A stretch of DNA of 64,000 bases, taken from the NCBI RefSeq assembly GCF_007559005.1, contig NZ_CP041763.1, positions 962,463-1,026,462 on the forward strand, read 5' to 3'. Within the stretch, counting starts at the first letter, position 1, and each line of letters opens with the position of its first letter. Below the pieces are notes generated by a model, which saw nothing but the letters and a program-made list of their open reading frames with translations, ran no database searches and had not been told where the DNA came from. Positions 33,444-42,294 of the stretch are shown here, piece after piece. Source of the stretch: Gordonia zhaorongruii. Its GTDB lineage: Bacteria > Actinomycetota > Actinomycetes > Mycobacteriales > Mycobacteriaceae. The position numbers and the translations under genes were made by a program.

Positions 33444-35090
33444 TTACACCGCCAGCCAGGTTCGGCCCGGGGTGGCGATGAGGCTGGTGTCGGCCTCGCG
33501 GGTGCTCGACAGCACGAACGAGTCCGCCTGCGCATGCTCCCAGTCGAAGCGCCACGACTCGGGCGGATTCTCGAGCAGCTGGCCGGGGCTCAGCCACTCG
33601 TAGAGCTCGGCGTACGACCGGGCTTCGTTCGCCTGAACCGTTCGCATCAGCATCGACGGCTGCAGATCGTCGAAGCTGCTCAGGCCCATCGACGCGACCA
33701 GTTGCTTCGCGTTGTCGACCACGTTGCGCTGCAGGTTGTACACGCGTTCGGTCTTATCGGGTACGTCGAGCGAGCGCGCGCGCCGGGGATCCTGGGTCGC
33801 CACCCCGGTCGGACACGTATTGGTGTGGCACTTCTGCGCCTGGATGCAACCGACGGCCATCATCATCGCCCGTGCCGCCAAGGTGAAGTCGGCGCCCTGC
33901 GCCACTCGCTTCACGATGTCGATGCCGTTCGTGATCTTGCCGGACGCACCGATGTAGATGTCATCCCGGATCCCGGTGCCCACCAATGCGTTGTGGACGG
34001 TCATCAAGCCCTGAGTCAGCGGGATCCCGACGTGGTCCTCGAACTCGATCGGCGCTGCGCCGGTACCGCCCTCGGAACCGTCGACGATGATGAAGTCCGG
34101 TGCGATGCCCGTCTCACGGATCGCCTTGCAGATACCCAGGAACTCGCTCCTCGAACCGACGCAGAGCTTGAACCCGATCGGTTTGCCATCCGACAGCTCC
34201 CGCAGCTCCGCGATGAACCGGCATAATCCGGCCGGCGTCTGGAAGGCGTTGTGCGACGGCGGTGAGACGACCGTCCGCCCGACCGGCACGCCGCGGATCT
34301 CGGCGATCTCGGCACTGACCTTCGCGCCGGGCATCACTCCGCCCAAACCGGGTTTGGCGCCCTGGGACAGCTTGATCGAGATGCACTTCACGCTCGAATG
34401 CGCGGCCTTCTCGCGGAAGGTCTCGGGATCGAAACGGCCGTCGTGGGTCCGGCAGCCGAAGTAGGCCGTGCCGATCTCCCAGATCAGGTCGCCACCGGGG
34501 TTCAGGTGGTACGGACTCAGGGCGCCCTCGCCGGTGTCGTGGGCGAAACCGCCGCGTGCGGCGCCGCCGTTGAGTGCGAGAATCGCGTTGGCGGAGAGCG
34601 ACCCGAAGCTCATCGCCGACACGTTGTACATCGCCATGTCGTACGGCTGAGTGCAGTCCGGACCGCCGATCCGGACTCGAGGTGCGCCTGCGGGTGCGGG
34701 CTGAGCGGTCATCGAGTGGCGGACGAACTCGTAGCCGACGGCGTTCACATCACGCTCCGTGCCGAACGGGTCGACGTCCTTGACGTTCTTGGCGCGCGCG
34801 TAGATCACCGATCGGGTGTCCCTGTCGAACGGTGTGCCGTCGGTGTCGCGCTCGATGAAGTACTGCTGGATCTCCGGCCGGATCAGTTCGAGGAGGTACC
34901 GGAAATGGCCGAGAACCGGGTAGTTGCGGAGGATGCTGTGCCGCCGCTGGAACAGGTCGTACGTGCCGAGCAGCGCGATTAGCAGCAATGGAACGGTAAG
35001 AAACAGCCACCAGGCGGAGAACGCGAATACCAGCAGAAGGGTCAGTCCGGCCACGATCCACGTACCGAGTATTGCCAGCCATCTGCCCAT
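33444..35090 (-). CDS. Membrane-anchored FMN/Fe-S glutamate synthase-like protein
   Basis: A 548-residue protein. Two hydrophobic segments at the N-terminus (about 5-43) anchor it. The rest is the FMN-binding synthase domain of glutamate synthase, with NVSAMSFGSLSANAILALN, ISIKLSQGAKPGLGGVMPG, DFIIVDGSEGGTGAAP and GASGKITNGIDIVKR. A C-x5-C-x4-C set in MAVGCIQAQKCHTNTCPTG matches the 3Fe-4S ligands of GOGAT. There is no glutaminase domain and no separate partner nearby, so true glutamate synthesis is doubtful. It is better named an FMN-binding glutamate synthase family protein. It is convergent with the PucR-type gene (9-base gap). Confidence 0.88.
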   Translation of the reverse strand: MGRWLAILGTWIVAGLTLLLVFAFSAWWLFLTVPLLLIALLGTYDLFQRRHSILRNYPVLGHFRYLLELIRPEIQQYFIERDTDGTPFDRDTRSVIYARAKNVKDVDPFGTERDVNAVGYEFVRHSMTAQPAPAGAPRVRIGGPDCTQPYDMAMYNVSAMSFGSLSANAILALNGGAARGGFAHDTGEGALSPYHLNPGGDLIWEIGTAYFGCRTHDGRFDPETFREKAAHSSVKCISIKLSQGAKPGLGGVMPGAKVSAEIAEIRGVPVGRTVVSPPSHNAFQTPAGLCRFIAELRELSDGKPIGFKLCVGSRSEFLGICKAIRETGIAPDFIIVDGSEGGTGAAPIEFEDHVGIPLTQGLMTVHNALVGTGIRDDIYIGASGKITNGIDIVKRVAQGADFTLAARAMMMAVGCIQAQKCHTNTCPTGVATQDPRRARSLDVPDKTERVYNLQRNVVDNAKQLVASMGLSSFDDLQPSMLMRTVQANEARSYAELYEWLSPGQLLENPPESWRFDWEHAQADSFVLSSTREADTSLIATPGRTWLAV

Positions 35091-35308
35091 CGAGCGCTCC
35101 CTGCAGTCGTCATCACGGTGCCACAGGCGGCCGCAGCAACCGTGGCCGCGAGTGTGATCTCCACGCTAGTCCACGGAGAACGGCGAAGCGGGCGCGGCGT
35201 GCTCGCCCTCGCCAGGAGAGAAGAGAGGGGACCAGCGGAAGAGCGCAGGTGGAGACCTGAGAGCCGGACGGTCGCGATGCTCAGACTCGATCCGTACGGT
35301 GGGACGAC

Positions 35309-36277
35309 ATGACGCTTCACACCCTTGCCTTCGAATGGACTGACACCAACCGGCAGTGGTTGATCGAGACTCCGATCAGGATCGCGTGCTACATCGTCGC
35401 TGCATTCGTGATCCGTTGGCTGCTGTTCCGGCTGATCGACCGCGCGACCAAGCGGCGCCGGTCCGCCGATAAGAACATCGGTGCGATGGAGTCGGAGGCG
35501 CCGCCGAACGACAACGACATGTCGCGCGCCGTCCGCGCCCTCCGGGAACGTGCGGCGAAGAACCGTCGAGGTCCGTCAGCGAGCGTGCGCCGGGCCAAGC
35601 GGGCGCAGACCATCGGCTCGGTCCTCAAGTCGACCGTCTCCGTGGTGGTCCTCGTGTGGTTGGTGCTGTCCATTCTGGCGGCACTGCACGTCAACATCGC
35701 GCCGTTCATCGCGTCGGCGGGCATCATCGGTCTCGCCGTCGGTTTCGGTGCGCAGCACCTCGTCGCGGACTTCGTGTCCGGCGTCTTCATGATGATGGAG
35801 GACCAGTACGGCGTCGGCGACATCGCCGACTTCGGCGAGGTGATCGGCGAGATCGAGTCCGTCGGCCTGCGCATCACCACGGTCCGCGACATCGACGGCA
35901 CCCTCTGGTACATCCGCAACGGCGAGATCCAGCGTGTCGGCAATATGAATCAGGACTTCGCCGTCGCCCGGGTGGAGGTGCCCGTATCGCTGGACGCCGA
36001 TCTCGACCGCGCGCAGACCGTCGCCCTGAGCTCCGCGCTGCGGGCGGCGAAGGACGATGCCGTCGCGTCGGACGTCCTCGACGATCCGGTGATGCTCGGC
36101 GTCAGCGAGCTCACCGCCACCCACGCCAGTCTGCGGGTGACGGTGACCACCGCGCCGAGCGCCCAATGGGGCGTGCAACGGTACCTGCGCGGCCGGATCC
36201 TCCAGGACTTCGAGAAGGAGGGCATCCGGATGCCGATGCAGGCGTGGACCGAGGGGATGACTCAGCAGAGCAGCTGA
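35309..36277 (+). CDS. MscS-family mechanosensitive channel
   Basis: A 322-residue channel protein expected to release solutes when membrane tension rises. One membrane segment lies near 24-44 and is followed by a long, charged, probably cytoplasmic loop (about 48-105). Two further segments come at about 108-150. The pore helix is the Gly/Ala-rich ASAGIIGLAVGFGAQHLVAD (about 135-154), followed by the MscS beta-domain signature DQYGVGDIADFGEVIGEIES. The C-terminal alpha/beta domain ends near 315. It stands alone, 218 bases from the divergent FMN protein gene. Nothing distinctive was seen in that gap. Confidence 0.92.
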   Translation: MTLHTLAFEWTDTNRQWLIETPIRIACYIVAAFVIRWLLFRLIDRATKRRRSADKNIGAMESEAPPNDNDMSRAVRALRERAAKNRRGPSASVRRAKRAQTIGSVLKSTVSVVVLVWLVLSILAALHVNIAPFIASAGIIGLAVGFGAQHLVADFVSGVFMMMEDQYGVGDIADFGEVIGEIESVGLRITTVRDIDGTLWYIRNGEIQRVGNMNQDFAVARVEVPVSLDADLDRAQTVALSSALRAAKDDAVASDVLDDPVMLGVSELTATHASLRVTVTTAPSAQWGVQRYLRGRILQDFEKEGIRMPMQAWTEGMTQQSS

Positions 36278-36280
36278 CGG

Positions 36281-39200
36281 TCAGTCGCGCGTGCGGCCGA
36301 TCGCCTCGATGATGCGGGGACGGAGCTCGGCCGCACGGATCACCGCGTCCACCGACCCGACCTCCACCGCACGGTGGATGTCGTGGACACCGTCGAACTC
36401 GGCCGCCATCGCGGAGATCTTCTCCGCACGCACCGACGTCCGCAGCTCGTCGAGTTCGGCTGCCAGGGTCGCGCGGTCGGTGCCCGACGCGTCGGCCGCC
36501 CGCTTCGAGAGGGTCTCGACGCGCGGATCCTTCGCCGTGCGCATCCCGACCTCACCGGCGAACACCACGGCGGCGGCGGGGGCGCCGCCGAGAACCGAGG
36601 CGAACGAGCCGTCGATGGCCAGCACAGTCATCTTCGGGTTAAGCGCCTTCGAGAACACGACGAACGCGCCGCCGTGGTACCGGGAGATCACGCAGAAGAC
36701 GATCGGTCCGTCGAAGTTGACGATGGCCCGGCCGATCTCCGCGCCGTACTCGAGCTGCACCTTCCGCATCGACTCCGGCGATCCGTCGAAGCCCGACAGG
36801 TTCGCGAGGACCACGAGCGGACGGTTCCCGCTGGCGGAGTTGATGGCGCGTGCCGCCTTCTTCGACGACTGCGGGAACAACGTGCCCGCGGTGAACGTGT
36901 CGGGCCCGTCGGTCGGCGTGAATCCGCGGCGGCTGACCGGCTTGGACTCGATGCCGAGCAGACATACCGGTGAACCGCCCAGGTGCACGTCCTGCACGAC
37001 GACGGTGTCGGCGTCGGCCATGCCGGCCCAGCGCTCGAGGGTCGGCAGATCCTGGTCGGAGAGCGCCCGCATCACCGTGCGGATGTCGAACGCCTTCTTC
37101 CGGTCCGGGTTGGCAGTCGGGGAGAAGATGTCGCCGACCGTGGTGAAGTCGCTGTCGGGAATCTGGTGCGGGTAGTCCGAGACGTCCCGGTCGATCGGGT
37201 CGTTCGACGGCGATGGGCGCGGGGTCGTCTCACCCGGAACCACGTACGTGTGGTCGTAGTGCGACATCAGGACGTCGCGCGCCGACGTCAGATTCGGCGC
37301 CCAGTACTGTGCCTGGCCGTTGGGGCCCATGACGCGGTCGTAGCCGCCGATGCCGAAGTTGTCCTCGGCCGACACGCCGCCGGAGAAGTCGAGGGACTGC
37401 TTGCCGGTCAGCACCATCGCCGAATCCGGTGTCATCACCAGGATGCCCTTGGTGTGCATGAGCATCGTCGCCTCGGCGTTCCAGTACGGTTGCGCGCCGA
37501 CGTTGATGCCTGCGACGACCACGTTGATCTCACCGCCGGCCTGGGTGAACTCGACGATCCGCTTGAGCGCCGCCGCAACCCAGTCCATGTTCTCGGTGCC
37601 CGACGTCATCGAGATGCGCGCACCGGAGGAGAGGGCGTACCACTCCAGGGGCGCCTGCATCGTCTCGGCGAGGTTCAGCGCGGCGATCACGCGACTGCAC
37701 TCGGGTTCGGAGAGGGCGCCGAGGGACTTCGTCGGATCACCGAGCAGGACCACACGTGTGACGCCGTCCGGATGCTTCGGGGTCTGCGTCGTCACGACGC
37801 CTGCCACGATGCCCGCCGAGTTCTGGCCCTTGGGCCGCTCGACGGGGACCAGAACGTCGCCGTCCAGGTCGTACTCGGTGAACTCGCCGAGCATGCCGGT
37901 CAGGTCGTACGGGTAGACGGTGCCGCGGCCGGCTGCCTTGAGCACCTTCTGGCGGTACTCGTCGAGGGGCTCGACCGGCTCGTCCGACAGATCGCCCAGA
38001 TCCACGATCGGCTCGCCCGTCGGGCCGAAGGTGACACGCACCTCGACCTTCGACAACTCGCGGGTCTTCTTGTCCCGCAACCGTGCGATCAGCTGGATCT
38101 CCTCCAGCCCGGCGCCCGCGACCGAGGTGGTCTCGATGATGTGCGAGACGATCCGCTTGACCGCGTTCGGCGAGACGTCGATCGGCGGCCAGATGTACAT
38201 GACGATCCGGTTGGTGTTGAACCGGTTGCGCGATGGGCGCATCGACTGCGCACGTCGGATGGCGTCGACGCAGGTGCCCGCCGCGATCTCGGCGGTGGGC
38301 AGCGTCAGCAGCCGACCGTCCTCCTCGACGGCCGTCAGGTCGCGGATCTGCGCGAACGCGATCAGGCGATCGTCTGCCGGGTTGGTCTTCGCGACCGCCC
38401 GGAACAGGTACACCTCGTCGTCGTCGGACGAGGGGAGACGTGTGAGGTCGAACTTGCGCAGCCGCTCCATGCGCATGCGGCGCGCGATGTGCGGATGCAG
38501 GCCGCGGATCAGCCGGTCCTCGCTCATCCCGGTGGCGGACGGGCGGAACGTGAAGTGGTGGTGCATGGTGTCCGTGCCACGTCCGGCCACGGTCGCGGTG
38601 ATCCGGTGCACCTGATCGGGCAGGACGCGGGCGCTGATCACCTCGTGCAGGGCGGCGGCCAGACCACCGAAGTCCTCCGGCTGGTTCTCCCACCGCACGT
38701 AGATGTCGGCGTCGATCGACGCCGTCTTCTTAGCCAGCTGAGTCAGACCGGCGAGCGCGGTGCTCAGGTTCTCGAAGCTGGTCGCGACCGAGGCGAGCGA
38801 TGAGCCGCTGCGCTCGGCGACGACGAAGGTGCAGCCACCGTCGCGGTGCGATTCGAGTCCGGTGAGTCCCTTGTTGCCGTAGTAGCGGCGGGTGAGGACC
38901 TCGAGCATCACGGCGTCGTCGAGCTCGTCGTTCTCCAGACGCTCGCTGAGCAGGCTGACCAGCGGTTCGGTGCTGCGCACCATGTCGGTGACGCGCTGGT
39001 CGCGGTCGGCGGCGTCGGGGTTGGCGTCGAGGTACGAGAGGTTCTCCCGGACCCGGGCGTAGACGATCTCGCGGTTGCGGCGCAGACGCGGCTGTCCGTA
39101 CCAGTTGTAGAGGACGCCCCGGGCCAGGTCGGCGATGACGGGGAAGCGTGCCTGCGTCACCGTGATGAGGTGCTCCACCGCGACACCCGCCGTCTCGTGG

Positions 39201-41743
39201 AGCTCCTCGTCGGGGGCGGGGTCCGACAACCACTGACGCAGCAACGCGTTCACCACCGGTTCGGTGGTCGTCGCCCGCCCGAGCGCGAGGAAGATGCGGA
39301 ACACCGCACCTTCGAGATCCGGTGTCCGGTCCAGCTCCTCGATTCCGTAATGCGAGAGCGCTGCGGCGAGCTTGCTCTGGAAACGGTCGGGCACGCCCGC
39401 CACGTCGACGTCGAGACTCTGCAGGTACGTGTGGAAGTTCTCGCGCGCGCTGTGCAGGTGCGCGCCCTCCTCCTCGAAGTCCTCGGGAGGACGGCGCTCG
39501 CTCAGTGCTGCGAGGTCAGCGAAGACGGTGACCAGGTCGATCTCCTGAGCGAGTGCACGATGTCCGGAGTCCAGCGCCTGCTCGCGGGCGGTCAGATACT
39601 CCTCGAGCGGGCGGCCGCTGTCGTACGGGTCGGCGTCGAATCCGAGTAGCAGGCTCTGCAGATCGTCGAGGCCGCGGGCGAGGGTCGTCTCGGTATCGGC
39701 GGGCACATCGGTCTGCGGGAGGTCGAGAACCGCGGTGGTCGCGGTGGCGCCCTGGCTCGCGTCCTCGTCCTCGAGCGGTTCCAGACGGAGGAGCGGCACG
39801 CCGGTCTCGACCTGCGCACCGACGGAGACGACGCATTCTTTGAGACGGGCCTTGAACGGCGCGCGCAGAACGGTCTCCATCTTCATGCTCTCGAGCACCA
39901 GGACCGGGTCGCCGGCCTCCACCTCGTCGCCGACCTCGAGGGGCGTCGCGATGACCAGAGCCGGGGCGGGGGAGCGGACCACGCCGCCCTCGTCACGGCT
40001 CACCCGGTGCGTCACACCGTCGACGTCGACGAGGTGGATCGGACCGTGGGTGTCGGTGAGCAAGCGGTGACGGGTCCCGTTGACGGTCACCTGTCCGGCA
40101 TGCTCGTCGTAGCGTTCGAGTTCGACCTCGGCGACCCGGAAGTCGTCTCCCGCCTCGACGCGAACCCGGAAGTGGTGAGCGCCGATCCGGATGATGCGGA
40201 CCCGGTACGTCGCACCGCGGAGCTTGAAGTCGATCGGACGGCCGCTCTCGTGGTGGACCTGGGGCCGTCCGCCGGCCGCAGTGACGAGGAGACGATCGAG
40301 TTCGGCCTGCTCCTCCTCCTCGTACGCGTCGATGGCGGCAGCGGCCAGCGCGACGGTCGAATGCTGGTGGGAGACCAGGCGGCCTTCGTCGCGCACACGG
40401 TCGATCCAGCCGGTATCCGCGGAGGCGTCGATCACCTCGGGCTGGCGGAGTAGTTCCAGAACGAAGCTCTTGTTGGTGGAACCGCCTTCGATGATGACGC
40501 CGGTTCGCGACATCGCGCGCCGCAGGCGTCCGAGGGCCTCGTTGCGATCACGGCCGTAGGCGATGATCTTGGCGATCATCGAGTCGAAGTCGGCGGGGAT
40601 CGTGTCGCCCTCGCTCACCCCGGTGTCGACGCGGATACCCGGCCCGGTGGGCAGGTCGAGGCGTGCGATGCGACCGGGAGCCGGCGCGAAGTCGCGATCC
40701 GGGTCCTCGGCGTTGAGGCGGGCTTCGATGGCGTGACCGCGTTCGACGGGCTTGGGGCCCTCCAGCTTCCCGCCGGAGGCGACGTGCAGCTGCGCCCGCA
40801 CCAGGTCGAAGCTGTTCGTGAGCTCGGTGATCGGATGCTCCACCTGCAGCCGGGTGTTGACCTCCAGGAATGCGAACAGCTTCTCGCCGGGGTGGTACAG
40901 GAACTCGACCGTGGCGGCGCCGCGGTAGCCGACGGCATTGGCCAATCGCTCGGCGGAGGTCTTGACCTCCTCTGTCTGCTCCTCGGAGAGCACCGGCGAC
41001 GCCGACTCCTCGATGACCTTCTGGTTGCGTCGCTGCACCGAGCAGTCGCGGACGCCGAGCGCCCACGCGGTGCCCTGTCCGTCGGCGATGACCTGCACCT
41101 CGACGTGCCGCGCGCCGGTGACCAGCCGTTCGAGGAAGACGACGCCGCTGCCGAAGGCCCGCTCGGCCTCCTCACGGGTGCGCTGGTAGGCGTCGACGAG
41201 GTCGGCGTCGTCGGTCACCTTGCGGATGCCGCGTCCGCCGCCGCCCGCGGTGGCCTTGAGCATCAGCGGGTAACCGATGTTCGCGGCGGCCTCCTTGGCG
41301 GACTCGACGTCCTCGACGGGTCCGCGGCTCCACGGCGCCACCGGAACACCGACCTCCTCGGCGATCAGCTTGGAACCGATCTTGTCGCCGAGCTTGCGCA
41401 TCGCCGCACCCGACGGCCCGATGAAGGTGACGCCGATGCGGTCGCACATCTCCGCGAACGCCGGGTCCTCGGCGACGAATCCCCAGCCGACCCATGCGGC
41501 GTCGGCGCCGGACTCCAGCAGCGCGCGCTCGAGCAGAGCCAGGTCGAGATAGGGGCGGGCCGACGCCGGGCCGAGATCGTAGGCGATGTCCGCTTCCCGG
41601 ACGTATGTAGCCGTCTGGTCGACATCGGTGTGCAGTGCGACGACCTCGACGTTCTGTCCGGTCTCCGCGTTCAGATCGCGTACGGCGTTGATGAGGCGCA
41701 TACCGGCCTCGCCTCGGTTGACGATCGCGATGCGTTGGAACAC
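36281..41743 (-). CDS. Single-chain multidomain acetyl-CoA carboxylase
   Basis: An 1820-residue biotin-dependent carboxylase in one polypeptide, predicted to make malonyl-CoA. The biotin carboxylase occupies about 1-470: [52 protein letters not shown] follows, with biotinyl-Lys621 in VLESMKMETVL. A central helical region (about 680-1200) resembles the central domain of eukaryotic ACC. The carboxyltransferase occupies about 1240-1780: GTVYPYDLTGMLGEF, NSGAR-like ALSSGARISM, VVVAGINVGAQPYWNAEA, VVLANLSGFDGSPESM and ISRYHGGAFVVFSKAL. An AAGGAG ribosome site precedes ATG 41743. This layout differs from the split AccA3/AccD5/AccE enzyme encoded 0.5-8 kb away. It is shorter than fungal ACC and much longer than the mycobacterial single-chain long-chain acyl-CoA carboxylase. 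Confidence 0.88.
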   Translation of the reverse strand: MFQRIAIVNRGEAGMRLINAVRDLNAETGQNVEVVALHTDVDQTATYVREADIAYDLGPASARPYLDLALLERALLESGADAAWVGWGFVAEDPAFAEMCDRIGVTFIGPSGAAMRKLGDKIGSKLIAEEVGVPVAPWSRGPVEDVESAKEAAANIGYPLMLKATAGGGGRGIRKVTDDADLVDAYQRTREEAERAFGSGVVFLERLVTGARHVEVQVIADGQGTAWALGVRDCSVQRRNQKVIEESASPVLSEEQTEEVKTSAERLANAVGYRGAATVEFLYHPGEKLFAFLEVNTRLQVEHPITELTNSFDLVRAQLHVASGGKLEGPKPVERGHAIEARLNAEDPDRDFAPAPGRIARLDLPTGPGIRVDTGVSEGDTIPADFDSMIAKIIAYGRDRNEALGRLRRAMSRTGVIIEGGSTNKSFVLELLRQPEVIDASADTGWIDRVRDEGRLVSHQHSTVALAAAAIDAYEEEEQAELDRLLVTAAGGRPQVHHESGRPIDFKLRGATYRVRIIRIGAHHFRVRVEAGDDFRVAEVELERYDEHAGQVTVNGTRHRLLTDTHGPIHLVDVDGVTHRVSRDEGGVVRSPAPALVIATPLEVGDEVEAGDPVLVLESMKMETVLRAPFKARLKECVVSVGAQVETGVPLLRLEPLEDEDASQGATATTAVLDLPQTDVPADTETTLARGLDDLQSLLLGFDADPYDSGRPLEEYLTAREQALDSGHRALAQEIDLVTVFADLAALSERRPPEDFEEEGAHLHSARENFHTYLQSLDVDVAGVPDRFQSKLAAALSHYGIEELDRTPDLEGAVFRIFLALGRATTTEPVVNALLRQWLSDPAPDEELHETAGVAVEHLITVTQARFPVIADLARGVLYNWYGQPRLRRNREIVYARVRENLSYLDANPDAADRDQRVTDMVRSTEPLVSLLSERLENDELDDAVMLEVLTRRYYGNKGLTGLESHRDGGCTFVVAERSGSSLASVATSFENLSTALAGLTQLAKKTASIDADIYVRWENQPEDFGGLAAALHEVISARVLPDQVHRITATVAGRGTDTMHHHFTFRPSATGMSEDRLIRGLHPHIARRMRMERLRKFDLTRLPSSDDDEVYLFRAVAKTNPADDRLIAFAQIRDLTAVEEDGRLLTLPTAEIAAGTCVDAIRRAQSMRPSRNRFNTNRIVMYIWPPIDVSPNAVKRIVSHIIETTSVAGAGLEEIQLIARLRDKKTRELSKVEVRVTFGPTGEPIVDLGDLSDEPVEPLDEYRQKVLKAAGRGTVYPYDLTGMLGEFTEYDLDGDVLVPVERPKGQNSAGIVAGVVTTQTPKHPDGVTRVVLLGDPTKSLGALSEPECSRVIAALNLAETMQAPLEWYALSSGARISMTSGTENMDWVAAALKRIVEFTQAGGEINVVVAGINVGAQPYWNAEATMLMHTKGILVMTPDSAMVLTGKQSLDFSGGVSAEDNFGIGGYDRVMGPNGQAQYWAPNLTSARDVLMSHYDHTYVVPGETTPRPSPSNDPIDRDVSDYPHQIPDSDFTTVGDIFSPTANPDRKKAFDIRTVMRALSDQDLPTLERWAGMADADTVVVQDVHLGGSPVCLLGIESKPVSRRGFTPTDGPDTFTAGTLFPQSSKKAARAINSASGNRPLVVLANLSGFDGSPESMRKVQLEYGAEIGRAIVNFDGPIVFCVISRYHGGAFVVFSKALNPKMTVLAIDGSFASVLGGAPAAAVVFAGEVGMRTAKDPRVETLSKRAADASGTDRATLAAELDELRTSVRAEKISAMAAEFDGVHDIHRAVEVGSVDAVIRAAELRPRIIEAIGRTRD

Positions 41744-41807
41744 GCAGAACTCCTTGCTTTCTTCAGGCTGTCGGGAGAGTGACTGTTGTTATTGTTCCGT
41801 GTCCTGT

Positions 41808-41821
41808 GTGGTCATTACCAC
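41808..41821. promoter_or_regulatory. Small inverted repeat upstream of the fused carboxylase
   Basis: GTGGT (41808-41812) and ACCAC (41817-41821) pair across four bases, 65 bases upstream of the carboxylase start. The gap 41744-41905 holds its promoter. The repeat is short and could be chance. Confidence 0.25.
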
Positions 41822-41905
41822 GGAATCAGGTGTGACAAGAATCCCGTACTCGCTGGTAGCGGCCCGCGAACCGGAAAAAAGGGCTGACGGCTCATCGAAT
41901 CGACA

Positions 41906-42268
41906 TCAGGGGAGGGCGTTGGCAAGCGGTGCGGTCTCGAGCCCGAGCGCGCCTGCGGCGAAGCGTGAGACCGGTCCGGCCCCCGCTTCGAGAGCCGCGG
42001 CGTATCCGTCCCGTGCGGTGCCGCACAGCTCGCCGGACTCGGGGCCGGTCTGCTGCACACCGATCAGCGCCACCGTCTCGCCGGTCGTCGGAATGCACAC
42101 CGCCCAGATGAACAGCGACTCGTCCGCCCAGCCGGCTTCGGCGCGCGCCACGTACCCGGCCGCGTCCGCTACGCCGAGGAGTGCCAGGGCCGGAACGTCG
42201 GAGAGCCGGTCGTCATCACGCAGAGAGCGTAGATACCACGCGCCCGCATTGATCTCGACCGGCTCCAC
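41906..42268 (-). CDS. Small conserved hypothetical protein
   Basis: A 120-residue protein lying 26 bases downstream of accA3 on the same strand and likely co-transcribed with it. The N-terminus (EINAGAWYLRSLRDDDRLSD) and the central FIWAVCIPTTGETVALIGV faintly resemble the beginning of GNAT acetyltransferases. The acetyl-CoA-binding motif is absent, however, and the protein ends with an Ala/Gly-rich tail. No function can be given. Codon pattern and position support a real gene. Confidence 0.6.
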   Translation of the reverse strand: MEPVEINAGAWYLRSLRDDDRLSDVPALALLGVADAAGYVARAEAGWADESLFIWAVCIPTTGETVALIGVQQTGPESGELCGTARDGYAAALEAGAGPVSRFAAGALGLETAPLANALP

Positions 42269-42294
42269 CGAACGTCGTTCCTGCGAGTCGATGA

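Noticed and set aside
36983..38803. Long plus-strand open frame across the fused carboxylase
   Set aside because: It is antisense to clear carboxyltransferase coding sequence; no domain and biased composition, so it is a shadow frame.
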